Assembly (NCBI RefSeq): GCF_007993815.1
Contig: NZ_VJWE01000018.1
Location: forward strand, 186,001-250,000
DNA length: 64,000 nt
Source of the DNA: Acidovorax delafieldii
GTDB taxonomy: Bacteria > Pseudomonadota > Gammaproteobacteria > Burkholderiales > Burkholderiaceae_C
Reading direction: 5' to 3'
A program made the position numbers and the translations under genes. The notes below the pieces were generated by a model. The model did not search any database, was not told the DNA's origin, and saw only the letters and a list, made by a program, of their open reading frames with translations. This document shows positions 24,361 through 33,723 of the stretch, piece after piece (positions within the stretch are counted from its first letter, which is position 1; every line of letters starts with the position of its first letter).

Positions 24361-25941
24361 TCAGTCGGCCGTACGCCCTTTGACCGCGAAGATGCCCTGG
24401 GGCCGCTTCTGGATGAAGATGATGATGAACACCAGCACCGCAATCTTGGCCAGTACCGCGCCCGCCCAGCCTTCGAGGAACTTGTTCAGGATGCCCAGGC
24501 CCAGCGCGGCATACACCGTGCCCGCCAGCTGGCCCACGCCGCCCAGCACCACCACCATGAAGGCATCGACGATGTAGCTCTGCCCCAGGTCCGGCCCCAC
24601 GTTGCCCACCTGGCTCAGCGCGCAACCCGCCAGGCCCGCAATGCCCGAGCCCAGCGCAAAGGCCATGGTGTCGATGCGCGCCGTGTTCACGCCCATGCAA
24701 GAGGCAATGGGGCGGTTTTGCGTCACACCACGCACGAACAGGCCCAGGCGCGTGCGGCCGATCAGGTAGCCCATGCCCAGCAGAACGGCGATGGCAAAGC
24801 CGATGATGACGAGGCGGTTGTAGGGCAGCGTAAGGTTGGAGAGCACCTGCACGCCACCGCTCATCCACGCGGGGTTTTCCACACCCACGTTCTGCGCGCC
24901 AAAAATCGTGCGCACCAGTTGCATCAGCACCAGGCTGATGCCCCAGGTGGCCAGCAGCGTCTCCAGGGGGCGGCCGTACAGAAAGCGCAGCACGCCGCGC
25001 TCCAGCACCGCACCCACGGCTGCCGAGGCGCCAAAGGCCAGGGGCAGCGCAGCGACCAGGTACCAGTCGAACGCACCCGGAAAATACTTCTGGAAGATGC
25101 CCTGCACCACATAGGTGGCGTAGGCGCCAATCATCATCAGCTCGCCGTGGGCCATGTTGATCACGCCCATCAGGCCGTAGGTGATGGCCAGGCCCAAGGC
25201 GACGAGCAGCAGGATGGAGCCCAGGCTGATGCCCGAGAACGCGGCGCCCAGGCGCTCGCCCCAGGCGAGCTGGCCTTCCATGGCGCGCAGTGCGGCCTGC
25301 AGTGCGGCCTTGACCTTGGCGTCTTCTTCGATGGTGACGCGTTCGTTGAGCAGCAGCCGCGTATCAGGTGTGGCGCTGAGCGACAGTGCCTGGGCGGCCG
25401 CGATGCGTTGTGCGGGGTCGTCGCTGCCCAGCAGCGTGGCGGCACGCGCCAGCTCCAGCTGGGTCTTGATCTTGTCGTTGGTCTCCTGCGCCAGTGCCTT
25501 GTCGAGCAGGGGCAGACGGCCTGCATCCGGCTCCTTGGCCAGCGCCTTGGCAGCGGCCATGCGCTGGGTTTCGTCCTTGCCAAACAGCGCCAGGCCCGCC
25601 AGGGCCGTGTCGATCTCGCCGCGCATGCGGTTGTTGTTGATGATGTCTTCGGCATCGGCGGGCACAGGGACCTCGGCGCCAGTGACAGGGTCGATGCCCT
25701 TGTCATCGCGCACGATCAGCGCCTTGCCATCGGCCACCTTCACCGCGTCGTCGGCCAGCGCCTGCAAGAAGGCGGCGGTGCGTTCGCTGGGCTCCACCAC
25801 GGCCTGCTGCACGGCGGCCACACGGTCGTCGGTGTCACCAGCGGCCATGGCCAGGGCCTGCTCGGCGGTGAGTGCTTGTGCCTGCGCAGTTGCGTAGAGC
25901 AAGAGGCAGACAATGAGGCGAGATACGAAAGAGAAATTCAT
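24361..25941 (-). CDS. urtB: Urea ABC transporter permease UrtB
   Basis: A 526-residue protein, long because of a soluble N-terminal part of about 225 residues after the signal sequence (FVSRLIVCLLLYATAQAQA). That part has several Ala/Leu-rich helical segments of about 40 residues, resembling HEAT-like units, as is usual in UrtB. The C-terminal LivH-type permease begins near LGSILLLVALGLAITYGLMG and has about eight helices, with the motif NMAHGELMMIGAY. It is separated from urtA by 153 nt containing a repeat element. Confidence 0.92.
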   Translation of the reverse strand: MNFSFVSRLIVCLLLYATAQAQALTAEQALAMAAGDTDDRVAAVQQAVVEPSERTAAFLQALADDAVKVADGKALIVRDDKGIDPVTGAEVPVPADAEDIINNNRMRGEIDTALAGLALFGKDETQRMAAAKALAKEPDAGRLPLLDKALAQETNDKIKTQLELARAATLLGSDDPAQRIAAAQALSLSATPDTRLLLNERVTIEEDAKVKAALQAALRAMEGQLAWGERLGAAFSGISLGSILLLVALGLAITYGLMGVINMAHGELMMIGAYATYVVQGIFQKYFPGAFDWYLVAALPLAFGASAAVGAVLERGVLRFLYGRPLETLLATWGISLVLMQLVRTIFGAQNVGVENPAWMSGGVQVLSNLTLPYNRLVIIGFAIAVLLGMGYLIGRTRLGLFVRGVTQNRPIASCMGVNTARIDTMAFALGSGIAGLAGCALSQVGNVGPDLGQSYIVDAFMVVVLGGVGQLAGTVYAALGLGILNKFLEGWAGAVLAKIAVLVFIIIFIQKRPQGIFAVKGRTAD

Positions 25942-25986
25942 GGAGGGGCCAGTCGGTCAATATGCAAAGGCCCATGCAGAGGGCAG

Positions 25987-26092
25987 GGCCTAGACCAGGG
26001 CCCCCGCGCAAGGGCCGCCCCGCCGCGCTGGGGGCGTCCCCCTCCCACGCGCAGCGTGAGAGAGGGGGAAGCGGCGTAGCCGCTCAGGGGGA
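25987..26092 (-). repeat. Dispersed intergenic repeat, CCCCCTGAG family, copy 3
   Basis: Minus strand: CCCCCTGAGCGGCTACGCCG, then a CCCCCTCTCTCACGC / GCGTGGGAGGGGG inverted pair and GGCGGGGCGGCCCTTGCG. The last segment matches copy 1 (4537-4622) closely. It sits inside the urt operon between urtA and urtB and may influence expression of the distal genes. Confidence 0.75.
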
Positions 26093-26094
26093 GA

Positions 26095-27357
26095 TCACTT
26101 CTTCTCAGGTTCGTCTTTTTTCTTGTCGTTGCCTTCGATGTAAGGAGACCATGGCTTGGCCTTCACGGGGCCGGGGGTCTTCCACACCACGTTGAACTGG
26201 CCGTCGGCCTTGATCTCGCCGATGAACACGCTCTTGTGCAGGTGGTGGTTCTTCTCGTCCATCTTGGAGACGATGCCCGACGGTGCCTTGAAGGTCTGGC
26301 CGGCCATGGCGGCAATCACCTTGTCCACATCGGTGCTCTTGGCCTTCTCGACAGCCTGCTTCCACATGTTGATGCCGATGTAGGTGGCTTCCATCGGGTC
26401 GTTGGTGAGCGGCTTGTCCTTGTGGCCGGCAATGCCCTTGGCCTTGGCGTAGTCGCTCCACTTCTTGATGAACTCGGTGTTGGCCGGGCTCTTGATGGAC
26501 TGGAAGTAGTTCCAGGCGGCCAAGTGCCCCACCAGCGGCTTGGTGTCCACACCGCGCAGCTCTTCCTCGCCCACCGAGAAGGCGACCACGGGCACGTCCT
26601 TGGCCTTCAGGCCCGCGTTGCCCAGTTCCTTGTAGAAGGGCACGTTGGAGTCACCGTTGATGGTGGAGACCACGGCCGTCTTGCCGCCCTGGCTGAACTT
26701 CTTGATGTCGGCCACGATGGTCTGGTAGTCGGAGTGGCCAAACGGGGTGTACTTCTCGTCGATGTCGCTGTCCTTCACGCCCTTGCTCTTGAGGTAGGCG
26801 CGCAGGATCTTGTTGGTGGTGCGGGGGTAGACGTAGTCGGTGCCCAGCAGCACCCAGCGCTTGGCGCTGCCGCCGTCCTTGCTCATCAGGTAGTCCACTG
26901 CGGGGATGGCCTGCTGGTTGGGCGCGGCGCCGGTGTAGAACACGTTCTTGGACAGCTCTTCACCTTCGTACTGCACGGGGTAGAACAGCAGGCCGTTCAT
27001 TTCTTCCACGACCGGCAACACCGACTTGCGCGACACCGAGGTCCAGCAGCCGAAGATGACCGAGACCTTGTCCTGGCCCAGCAGCTGCTTGGTCTTTTCG
27101 GCGAACAGGGGCCAGTTGGAGGCTGGGTCCACCACCACGGGTTCGAGCTTCTTGCCCAGCACGCCGCCCTTGGCGTTGATCTCGTCGATCGCCATGAGCA
27201 CGGTGTCTTTCAGCACGGTCTCAGAGATGGCCATGGTGCCCGACAGGCTGTGCAGGATGCCGACCTTGATCGTGTCCTGGGCGTGGGCTGGCAGCGCAGA
27301 CAGGCCAGCGAGCGTAGCGACGGCCGCGAGGGCCTTGAGGGAATAACGACGTTGCAT
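26095..27357 (-). CDS. urtA: Urea ABC transporter substrate-binding protein UrtA
   Basis: A 420-residue periplasmic binding protein. MQRRYSLKALAAVATLAGLS ends in the cleavage site AHA near residue 26, and DTIKVGILHSLSGTMAISET followed by VLKDTVLMAIDEINAKGGV is the UrtA/FmdD signature. Other family stretches are FGCWTSVSRKSVLPV and GLLFYPVQYEGEE. The C-terminus is Lys/Asp/Glu rich (DKKKDEPEKK). It binds urea (or short amides) and delivers it to UrtBC. The frame extends upstream, but the signal peptide fixes the start. Confidence 0.95.
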   Translation of the reverse strand: MQRRYSLKALAAVATLAGLSALPAHAQDTIKVGILHSLSGTMAISETVLKDTVLMAIDEINAKGGVLGKKLEPVVVDPASNWPLFAEKTKQLLGQDKVSVIFGCWTSVSRKSVLPVVEEMNGLLFYPVQYEGEELSKNVFYTGAAPNQQAIPAVDYLMSKDGGSAKRWVLLGTDYVYPRTTNKILRAYLKSKGVKDSDIDEKYTPFGHSDYQTIVADIKKFSQGGKTAVVSTINGDSNVPFYKELGNAGLKAKDVPVVAFSVGEEELRGVDTKPLVGHLAAWNYFQSIKSPANTEFIKKWSDYAKAKGIAGHKDKPLTNDPMEATYIGINMWKQAVEKAKSTDVDKVIAAMAGQTFKAPSGIVSKMDEKNHHLHKSVFIGEIKADGQFNVVWKTPGPVKAKPWSPYIEGNDKKKDEPEKK

Positions 27358-27774
27358 GTGTGCTTCTCCGGTGGTGGTTTCAATCAGGAAATCAATCAAA
27401 CCGCTTCGCCCGGTGGGCCCCGATGTGGAGCCCCTGTGGATCGGGCGATGGAATGGATTCTGGAGAGCGGGGCCGGTTGGCGAAATACGCCGGGTGGCGT
27501 ACAAGCCCCGCTGAGAGCCCGCATCACAAGGGGGCCGTTGCGAGGCGACTCACCCCCCCCCCGATGCACGCCACAGGCGCACAAGGGCAAGGATGGCATT
27601 CACTATGAAAACAATAGCTGTCACGGCATGTACCACTAGCGCTACCAGCCCATTTCATGCAAAAACCTTGGCCTGCAAAGGTTGTGGGGCCTCCGTAGAA
27701 TCCAAGGGTTTTCCCTAGTTTTGCGCGCCTGGGCCCATCGGCTCTGGTGCCGCTTTCTTGTCCCTCTGCGCTCC
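27358..27774. other. Divergent intergenic region urtA / MFS exporter
   Basis: 417 nt without a gene. It should hold the urtA promoter region. I looked for a sigma54 site (GG-N10-GC) and an NtrC-type palindrome upstream of urtA and found none that is convincing. The region contains a run of ten C residues (27553-27562), a copy of the AGCGCT repeat (27613-27650) and a TTGGCCTGCAAAGG/CAAGGG-rich stretch before the MFS gene. Confidence 0.6.
27613..27650 (+). repeat. AGCGCT dispersed repeat, copy upstream of the MFS gene
   Basis: AATAGCTGTCACGGCATG, then TACCACTAGCGCTACCAGCC. It shares the ATAGCTG...GCAT...CACTAGCGCT layout with the copies at 36881 and 57481 (minus strand). Confidence 0.7.
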
Positions 27775-28959
27775 ATGAACCTCCCCCTGCTGGCCCTGGC
27801 CATTGCCGCTTTTGGCATTGGCACCACCGAATTCGTGATCCTGGGGCTGCTGCCCGAAGTGGCAGGTGACCTGTCCGTCTCCATCCCCGCCGCCGGCATG
27901 CTGGTGTCGGCCTACGCACTGGGCGTGGCTGTGGGTGGACCGCTGCTGGCGGTGGCCACCGCGCGCTGGCCGCGCAAGACCACGCTGACCTGGCTGATGG
28001 TGCTGTTCATCGTGGGCAATGTGGGTTGCGCGCTGGCCCCCAGCTATGCGTGGCTGATGGTGGCGCGCGTGGTCACCTCGTTCTGCCACGCCGCGTTTTT
28101 TGGCATTGGCGCCGTGGTGGCCGCCAGCGTGGTGGAGCCCCACAAGCGCGCCCAGGCCATGGCGCTGATGTTCACCGGGCTCACGCTCGCCAACGTGCTG
28201 GGCGTGCCGCTGGGCACGCTGCTGGGCCAGCACCTGGGCTGGCGCTCCACCTTCTGGGCGGTGGTGGTGATTGGGGTGCTGGCCGTGGCCGCCGTGGTGC
28301 GCTGGGTGCCACACCTGCGCCACCAGATCAGCGGCAGCGCGCTGGGCGAGTTCCGCGTGCTGCGCATTCGCCAGGTGTGGCTGGCGCTGGCGGTGAGCGT
28401 GCTCGCATCCACCAGCATGTTCACGCTGTTCACCTACATCACGCCCATCCTGCGCGACGTGACCGGTGTCTCCCCCCAGAACGTGAGCGGCGTGCTGCTG
28501 CTGTGCGGCGTGGGCCTGACCATTGGCAACCTGCTGGGCGGCCGCCTGGCAGACTGGAAGCTGCTGCCCTCGCTGATGGGCATCTTTGCCGTGCTGGCGG
28601 GGGTGCTGGCAGCGTTTTCGTTCACCAGCGTGTGGCTGTGGCCTGCCGTCATCACCGTGGTGGTGTGGGGCATGGTGTCGTTCGCGGCGGGCACGCCGCT
28701 GCAGGCGCGGGTGGTGTCGCAGGCGGGCGACGCGCCCAGCCTGGCGTCCACGCTCAACATCGGCGCATTCAACCTCGGCAATGCCATTGGTGCCTGGCTG
28801 GGGGGCGCGGTCATCACGGCCGGGTGGTCGCTGCAGACCATTCCGCTGGTGGCGGCCGCCGTCACGCTGAGTGCGCTGGCGCTCACGGCCTACATTGCCT
28901 GGCTGGACCGGCAGCCCACGCACAAGGCTCCGGCGCTGGCCGACTGCAAGGCAGCCTAA
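27775..28959 (+). CDS. MFS transporter, DHA1 family (AraJ/NepI-like efflux)
   Basis: A 394-residue major-facilitator protein with 12 predicted helices. LALAIAAFGIGTTEFVILGL followed by LPEVAGDLSVSIPAAGMLVS is the helix 1-2 pattern of AraJ/YdhP-type sugar, nucleoside or drug exporters. Motif C-like GIGAVVAASVVEPHKRAQAM and GNLLGGRLADW also fit. The start at 27775 places the first helix immediately at the N-terminus. It is divergent from urtA, and its stop overlaps the convergent darcynin gene by 4 nt. The exported compound is unknown. Confidence 0.85.
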   Translation: MNLPLLALAIAAFGIGTTEFVILGLLPEVAGDLSVSIPAAGMLVSAYALGVAVGGPLLAVATARWPRKTTLTWLMVLFIVGNVGCALAPSYAWLMVARVVTSFCHAAFFGIGAVVAASVVEPHKRAQAMALMFTGLTLANVLGVPLGTLLGQHLGWRSTFWAVVVIGVLAVAAVVRWVPHLRHQISGSALGEFRVLRIRQVWLALAVSVLASTSMFTLFTYITPILRDVTGVSPQNVSGVLLLCGVGLTIGNLLGGRLADWKLLPSLMGIFAVLAGVLAAFSFTSVWLWPAVITVVVWGMVSFAAGTPLQARVVSQAGDAPSLASTLNIGAFNLGNAIGAWLGGAVITAGWSLQTIPLVAAAVTLSALALTAYIAWLDRQPTHKAPALADCKAA

Positions 28960-29294
28960 GCCGTTTCGGCGCGCTCGAACGCCACATAGCCGTCTTCGAT
29001 GGCAGGCAGGATCTGCAGCACCTCGAAATACGGCACGGTGAGCAGGGGGGAATCGCGCAGCCGCTCCATGAAGTCGTAGTGCTTGAGCGGGTCATCGGTT
29101 TCCACCAGCATCAGGTCGCTGCAGGGCGCTGCGAAGGCCTCGGCATCGAAGTGGCGCAGGCGCAGGGCTCCCTGGTAGCGGGGCAGCAGGTCATGCAGGT
29201 GCGCCTCACCCAACTCACGCCTTTGCTCACGGGGCAAACGCAGCCACTCGGGCAGTGCACGCAGGTGGATGAAGAAGGCATAACGGGTTGCCAT
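28956..29294 (-). CDS. Darcynin-family protein
   Basis: A 112-residue cytoplasmic protein. RYAFFIHLRALPEWLRLPRE at the N-terminus, FDAEAFAAPCSDLMLVETDD in the middle and MERLRDSPLLTVPYFEVLQI near the end match the darcynin family, a ferredoxin-like fold found in proteobacteria and of unknown biochemical role. It is encoded 54 nt downstream of an SDR gene on the same strand and probably forms a two-gene unit with it. Confidence 0.75.
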   Translation of the reverse strand: MATRYAFFIHLRALPEWLRLPREQRRELGEAHLHDLLPRYQGALRLRHFDAEAFAAPCSDLMLVETDDPLKHYDFMERLRDSPLLTVPYFEVLQILPAIEDGYVAFERAETA

Positions 29295-29348
29295 GGGGTG
29301 ATCTCCTGGGGTCGATGAGAAGACAGGTGTTGAGCCAGCAGGCTTGGA

Positions 29349-30125
29349 TCAAGCCGTGCGCAGCAGGCGGGCCAGCAGCCCGGGTGCCCAGCGCTGCAAG
29401 TGCCAGGCCGCGCGCGCCTTGCCGATGCGGATGTCGGCGTGCCCCGCCATCAGGCCGCGGACCAGTGCCTGTGCAGCGACATCGGCAGGGATCTTGCCGC
29501 GCCCTCGGCCCCGGGTCATGGGCGTGTCCACCAGCGGCATCACAGCGTGAACCACCCGCACTGGGCTGCCTTGCATCTGCACCCGCAGCGCCTGGGTGAA
29601 CAGGTCCAGCCCGGCCTTGGTGGCGCTGTAAACCGCCGCCGTGCGCTTGGGGCAAGAGCCCAGCACCGACCCGACATTGACCACCCATGCGCGCTGCTGG
29701 GCCTGCAAATGGGGCAGCAACGCACGCGTCAGCGCCATCGGCGCCAGCAGGTTGATCCCGACCTCCGCGCGCATGTCCTGTGCCCTGTAGCCGGCATCGT
29801 CCACCCGCAGGTCGTGCTGGACGCCTGCGTTGTTCACCAGCGCGCCAATATCGGGATAGCGCAGCAGCCACTTCGCCGCCAGGCCGTCCATCTCTTCGAT
29901 GCGGGACAGGTCGGCCACCCAGGGCTCGATCAGTCCATGGACATCTGCCAGCGCCTGCAGCGGCTCGGCCTGCCGTGCCACGGCCAGCACGGGTACGCCG
30001 CACCGTGCCAGCTCCAGGGCCAGCGCCCGGCCAATGCCCGAGCTGGCGCCGGTGACGATGGTGCGTGGCAAGGGGCCTGCGGACGTGGCTTGGCGTGCGG
30101 TGGTGGGGGTGAGAGCGTGTGACAT
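29349..30125 (-). CDS. SDR-family NAD(P)-dependent oxidoreductase (DltE-like)
   Basis: A 258-residue classical short-chain dehydrogenase. The dinucleotide motif is TGASSGIGRALALELARCG, NNAGVQHD follows the fourth strand, VNVGSVLGS carries the catalytic Ser, and YSATKAGLD the Tyr-x-x-x-Lys. The order and length suit DltE/YohF-type SDRs. The ATG at 30125 was chosen; in-frame ATGs up to 39 nt upstream are possible. It is divergent from a Crp-family regulator gene, which could control it. Substrate is not predictable. Confidence 0.82.
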   Translation of the reverse strand: MSHALTPTTARQATSAGPLPRTIVTGASSGIGRALALELARCGVPVLAVARQAEPLQALADVHGLIEPWVADLSRIEEMDGLAAKWLLRYPDIGALVNNAGVQHDLRVDDAGYRAQDMRAEVGINLLAPMALTRALLPHLQAQQRAWVVNVGSVLGSCPKRTAAVYSATKAGLDLFTQALRVQMQGSPVRVVHAVMPLVDTPMTRGRGRGKIPADVAAQALVRGLMAGHADIRIGKARAAWHLQRWAPGLLARLLRTA

Positions 30126-30250
30126 GGGCCGCACTCTAGGCATGGCGTCGTCCGTCGTCATCAACCCAGGTTAATTGGCGAACGAAGGAGGCTCTCACCC
30201 TCAGGCGCGGCGGAAACTTCGCCACGCTGCCACGCGGCATACTGCGCGCC

Positions 30251-30850
30251 ATGGCCCCCATCCCGCACCCCGCCTTCTGGTCGCTCCTCACACAGGCGGC
30301 GGGCACGCAGGCCCTGCCCGACTGGGCCACGGCAGAGCGCGCCATCACCACGCACGCGGTACAGACAGGCGGCACGGTCTTTCTGCAGGGGGTGCAGCAC
30401 CCGTATGTTTACGCTGTTCAAGCAGGCTTGTTCAAGCTGAGCTACCTGCAGGATGACGGCACGGAATGGATCAAGTCGTTTGCCGAAGAAGGACGCTTTT
30501 TTGCCAGCGTGTCCGCCCTGCAGCCGGGCGGCCGCACGGCCTTCATGGTGACGGCCATCGAGTCCGCCACCCTGGAGCGCATCGACCACGGCGTGCTGCT
30601 CGCGCTGGCCGAACGCCACCTGCCCTGGGCAAAGGCGCTGTACCAGCTGACCCTGGTGTACGCCGCGCGCAAGGAGGCGCGTGAGCGCGAACTGCTCACC
30701 CTCACCCCCGAGGGCCGCTACCGTGCCTTCCTGGCATCACACCCCAACCTGGCGCTGCGCATCCCGCAAAAAGACCTAGCCCGCCACCTGGGATTGACGC
30801 CCGTCGGGCTCAACCGCATTGCCGTGCGCGTGCGGCGCAGCGTCACATAG
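30251..30850 (+). CDS. Crp/Fnr-family transcriptional regulator
   Basis: A 199-residue protein. The N-terminal cyclic-nucleotide-binding-type beta barrel runs roughly from residue 15 to 110 (FLQGVQHPYVYAVQAGLFKL, then EEGRFFASVSAL), followed by the dimer helix. The C-terminal HTH reads IPQKDLARHLGLTPVGLNRI. There are no Cys residues for an iron-sulfur cluster, so it is not an oxygen-sensing FNR, and the phosphate-binding motif of CRP is not obvious. It lies between a divergent SDR gene and the iorBA genes and may regulate either. Confidence 0.8.
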   Translation: MAPIPHPAFWSLLTQAAGTQALPDWATAERAITTHAVQTGGTVFLQGVQHPYVYAVQAGLFKLSYLQDDGTEWIKSFAEEGRFFASVSALQPGGRTAFMVTAIESATLERIDHGVLLALAERHLPWAKALYQLTLVYAARKEARERELLTLTPEGRYRAFLASHPNLALRIPQKDLARHLGLTPVGLNRIAVRVRRSVT

Positions 30851-30970
30851 CCGACATTCGCCGGCAGCGCAGCGCTGCGCAGTGGCGCTAGGATGGCCCC
30901 CTGCCCTTGCCACGCGGTGATTGCCATCGAAGGCGCCGGCGTGCACTTTCTCAACCGCTCAGGACAACCC

Positions 30971-33241
30971 ATGGTGAAACGACGCACAGTGCTTCTCGGT
31001 GGCGCCGCAACAGCCGGCGCGCTGGTCATCGGCTGGGGCGTGGTGCCCCCGCGCCAGCGGCTGCACACCGCGCAGCCCCTGCCCCAGGGCACAGGCCAGG
31101 TGGCTCTGAATGGCTGGCTCAAGGTAGCCGCCGACAACACAGTGACGGTGATGATGGCCAAGTCCGAAATGGGCCAGGGCGCGCACACCGGGCTGGCCGC
31201 CATCCTGGCGGAAGAGCTGGACGCCGACTGGGCCCAGGTGCGGCTGGAGATGGCGCCCATCGACGACATCTACAACAACCTGGCCACGGTGGTGGACGGC
31301 CTGCCGTTCCACCCCGACAACGACGGCTCCATCAAGGCCGTGGCGGGCTGGCTGACCGCCAAGACCATGCGCGAAGTGGGCGTGATGATGACGGGCGGCT
31401 CCAGCAGCATCAAGGACCTGTGGCGCCCCATGCGCGAGGCCGGTGCCCACGCGCGCGCCATGCTCATCAATGCAGCCGCCGTGCAGTGGAAGGTGCAGGC
31501 CGCCGAATGCAAGGCCAGCGCTGGCGTGGTGGAACACGCGGCAGGCCAGCGCGCCACGTTTGGCGAGCTGGCCGCACTGGCGGCGCAGCAGCCGCCACCG
31601 GGCAAGGTGCCCCTCAAGGCGCCTGCTGAATTCAAGCTGATCGGCAAGCCGCTCACCCGCATCGAGGCGCCCTCCAAGCTCGACGGCAGTGCGGTGTTTG
31701 GCATCGATGTCCACCCGCCCGGCCTGCTGTACGCCAGCGTGGCGATGTGCCCCACGCGGGGCGGCAAAGTGGTCCAGTTCGATGGCGCAGCCGCGCAAAA
31801 AATGCCCGGGGTGAAGCAGGTGCTGGCCGTAGCGCCGTACCACGGCGGCACTGGCGGCGTGGCCGTGATTGCCGACACGCCCTGGCACGCCAAGAAGGCC
31901 GCCGCCGCAGTCACCGTGCAGTGGGACCATGGCCCCGCCGCCACGCTGTCGAGCGCCGCCGTCATGACCCAGCTGACCCAGGCGCTGGACCAGGCCCAGG
32001 GCTTTGGCTACCACAGCGTGGGCGATGTGGAGCAGGCCCTGCAAGGCGCTGCAACCACCCTCACTGCCGACTACCGCGCGCCTTACCTGGCCCACGCCAC
32101 CATGGAGCCCATCAACTGCACCGTACAGTTCAGGGATGGCGCGGCCAGCGTGTGGACATCCACCCAGGTACCGGGCCTGGCGCGCATGGCGGCCGCCAAG
32201 GCCCTGGGCATCGACGACACCAAGGTGACCGTGCACCAGCTGCTGCTGGGCGGTGGCTTTGGCCGGCGGCTGGAGGTGGACTATGTGGCCCAAGCCGCCG
32301 CCATTGCCAAGGCCGCGGGCGGCGCGCCGGTGCAGACGCTGTGGTCCCGCGAGCAGGACATGCAGCACGACTTCTACCGCCCCGCCTGCGTGGCCCGGTT
32401 CAAGGCCGGGCTGGACGCACAGGGCCAGCTGGTGGCCTGGCACAACGTGTCGGCAGGCCAGGCCATCGTGCCGCAGGTGCTGGCCCGCACCTTTGGCCTG
32501 CCGGGCGCCGGGCCGGACAAGACCGCATCCGAAGGCGCGTTCGACCAGCCCTACGAGTGGCCCCACGCACGCATTGCCCACGAGATCATCGACCTGCCGC
32601 TGCCCGTGGGCTTCTGGCGCTCGGTGGGGCATTCGCACCAGGCGTTCTTCAAAGAGAGTTTTGTGGACGAAGCAGCCCACGCCGCCAAGAAGGACCCGGT
32701 GGCCTTTCGCGCCGCGCTGCTGCAAAAACACCCGCGCCACCTGAAGGTCCTGCAAAAGGCGGCCGAGCTGGCGGGCTGGGGCCAGCCCTTGCCGCCGGAT
32801 GCGTCGGGCGTGCAACGGGCGCGCGGCGTGGCGCTGCACCAGTCGTTCGGCTCCATCGTCGCGCAGGTGGCCGAGGTGTCGGTGGGTGCCGACAAGGCCA
32901 TCCGCGTGCACCGCGTGGTGTGCGTGGTCGACTGCGGCGCGGCCATCAACCCCAACCTCATTGCCCAGCAGATGGAAAGCGCCGTGGTCTTTGGCCTCAC
33001 CGCTGCGCTATGGGGCGAAGTGACGATCAAAGACGGCCAGGTGCAGCAGAGCAACCTGCACGACTACCCGCTGCTGCGCATGGCCGACTGCCCCCGCGTG
33101 GAAACCCACATCATCGCCAGCGCCGAGCCCCCCGAGGGCGTGGGCGAGCCCGGTATGCCGGCCATTGCACCCGCCGTAGCCAATGCCTTGTTTGCCCTCA
33201 CCGGCCAGCGCCTGCGCGCGCTGCCGCTCAAGCTCAGCTGA
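30971..33241 (+). CDS. iorB: Molybdopterin-binding large subunit, isoquinoline 1-oxidoreductase beta-like
   Basis: A 756-residue xanthine-dehydrogenase-family large subunit of the IorB/aldehyde dehydrogenase type. The N-terminus [20 protein letters not shown] is a Tat-like signal, pointing to periplasmic or membrane-associated location. Moco-binding stretches include [40 protein letters not shown] and [19 protein letters not shown] with the catalytic-loop Glu. It hydroxylates N-heteroaromatics or oxidises aldehydes; the substrate is unknown. The gene precedes the small [2Fe-2S] subunit, whereas the usual order is small then large. No XdhC-like maturation gene is nearby. Confidence 0.85.
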   Translation: MVKRRTVLLGGAATAGALVIGWGVVPPRQRLHTAQPLPQGTGQVALNGWLKVAADNTVTVMMAKSEMGQGAHTGLAAILAEELDADWAQVRLEMAPIDDIYNNLATVVDGLPFHPDNDGSIKAVAGWLTAKTMREVGVMMTGGSSSIKDLWRPMREAGAHARAMLINAAAVQWKVQAAECKASAGVVEHAAGQRATFGELAALAAQQPPPGKVPLKAPAEFKLIGKPLTRIEAPSKLDGSAVFGIDVHPPGLLYASVAMCPTRGGKVVQFDGAAAQKMPGVKQVLAVAPYHGGTGGVAVIADTPWHAKKAAAAVTVQWDHGPAATLSSAAVMTQLTQALDQAQGFGYHSVGDVEQALQGAATTLTADYRAPYLAHATMEPINCTVQFRDGAASVWTSTQVPGLARMAAAKALGIDDTKVTVHQLLLGGGFGRRLEVDYVAQAAAIAKAAGGAPVQTLWSREQDMQHDFYRPACVARFKAGLDAQGQLVAWHNVSAGQAIVPQVLARTFGLPGAGPDKTASEGAFDQPYEWPHARIAHEIIDLPLPVGFWRSVGHSHQAFFKESFVDEAAHAAKKDPVAFRAALLQKHPRHLKVLQKAAELAGWGQPLPPDASGVQRARGVALHQSFGSIVAQVAEVSVGADKAIRVHRVVCVVDCGAAINPNLIAQQMESAVVFGLTAALWGEVTIKDGQVQQSNLHDYPLLRMADCPRVETHIIASAEPPEGVGEPGMPAIAPAVANALFALTGQRLRALPLKLS

Positions 33242-33261
33242 CCCGACGCACCGGAGCCCCC

Positions 33262-33723
33262 ATGACCACCACCATCAACCTCAACGGCAAACCCGTCGCT
33301 GTCAACGCCGAACCCGACACGCCCCTGCTGTGGGTGCTGCGCGGCGAACTGCAGATGAACGGTACCAAATTTGGCTGCGGCATGGCGCTGTGTGGCGCCT
33401 GCACGGTGCACCTGAACGGCGAGCCGGTGCGCGCCTGCATCACGCCCCTGTCGGCCGTGGGCAGCGCCCAGGTCACCACCATCGAGGGCCTGCAGGGTCC
33501 CGAAGCCTCTGCACTGCGCACCGCATGGACCGCGGTGGATGTGGCGCAGTGCGGCTACTGCCAGAGCGGGCAGCTGATGTCGGCCTGTGCCCTGCTGAAG
33601 AAAACGCCGCAGCCTACCGATGCCGACATCGACGCCGCCATGTCGGGCAATGCCTGCCGCTGTGGCACCTACCCGCGCATCCGGGCGGCGATCCACCAGG
33701 CTGCGCGCGGGCCTCAGGGCTGA
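33262..33723 (+). CDS. iorA: [2Fe-2S] small subunit, isoquinoline 1-oxidoreductase alpha-like
   Basis: A 153-residue two-domain iron-sulfur protein. The N-terminal plant-type cluster has Cys residues in [17 protein letters not shown] and VRAC; the C-terminal helical cluster has [13 protein letters not shown] and [11 protein letters not shown]. It passes electrons from the molybdenum centre of IorB to an acceptor, probably a cytochrome. It follows iorB by 20 nt and has no FAD subunit partner, as expected for the isoquinoline oxidoreductase group. Its end overlaps the convergent diguanylate cyclase gene by 10 nt. Confidence 0.88.
   Translation: MTTTINLNGKPVAVNAEPDTPLLWVLRGELQMNGTKFGCGMALCGACTVHLNGEPVRACITPLSAVGSAQVTTIEGLQGPEASALRTAWTAVDVAQCGYCQSGQLMSACALLKKTPQPTDADIDAAMSGNACRCGTYPRIRAAIHQAARGPQG

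Noticed and set aside
27358-27620. Sigma54 promoter or NtrC site upstream of urtA
   Set aside because: Looked for GG-N10-GC with the usual flanks and for a GCAC...GTGC palindrome; nothing convincing.
30251-30850. Crp-family protein as an oxygen-sensing FNR that could act on the 55046 box
   Set aside because: No Cys residues for a [4Fe-4S] cluster are present, so it is not the expected FNR/ANR protein.
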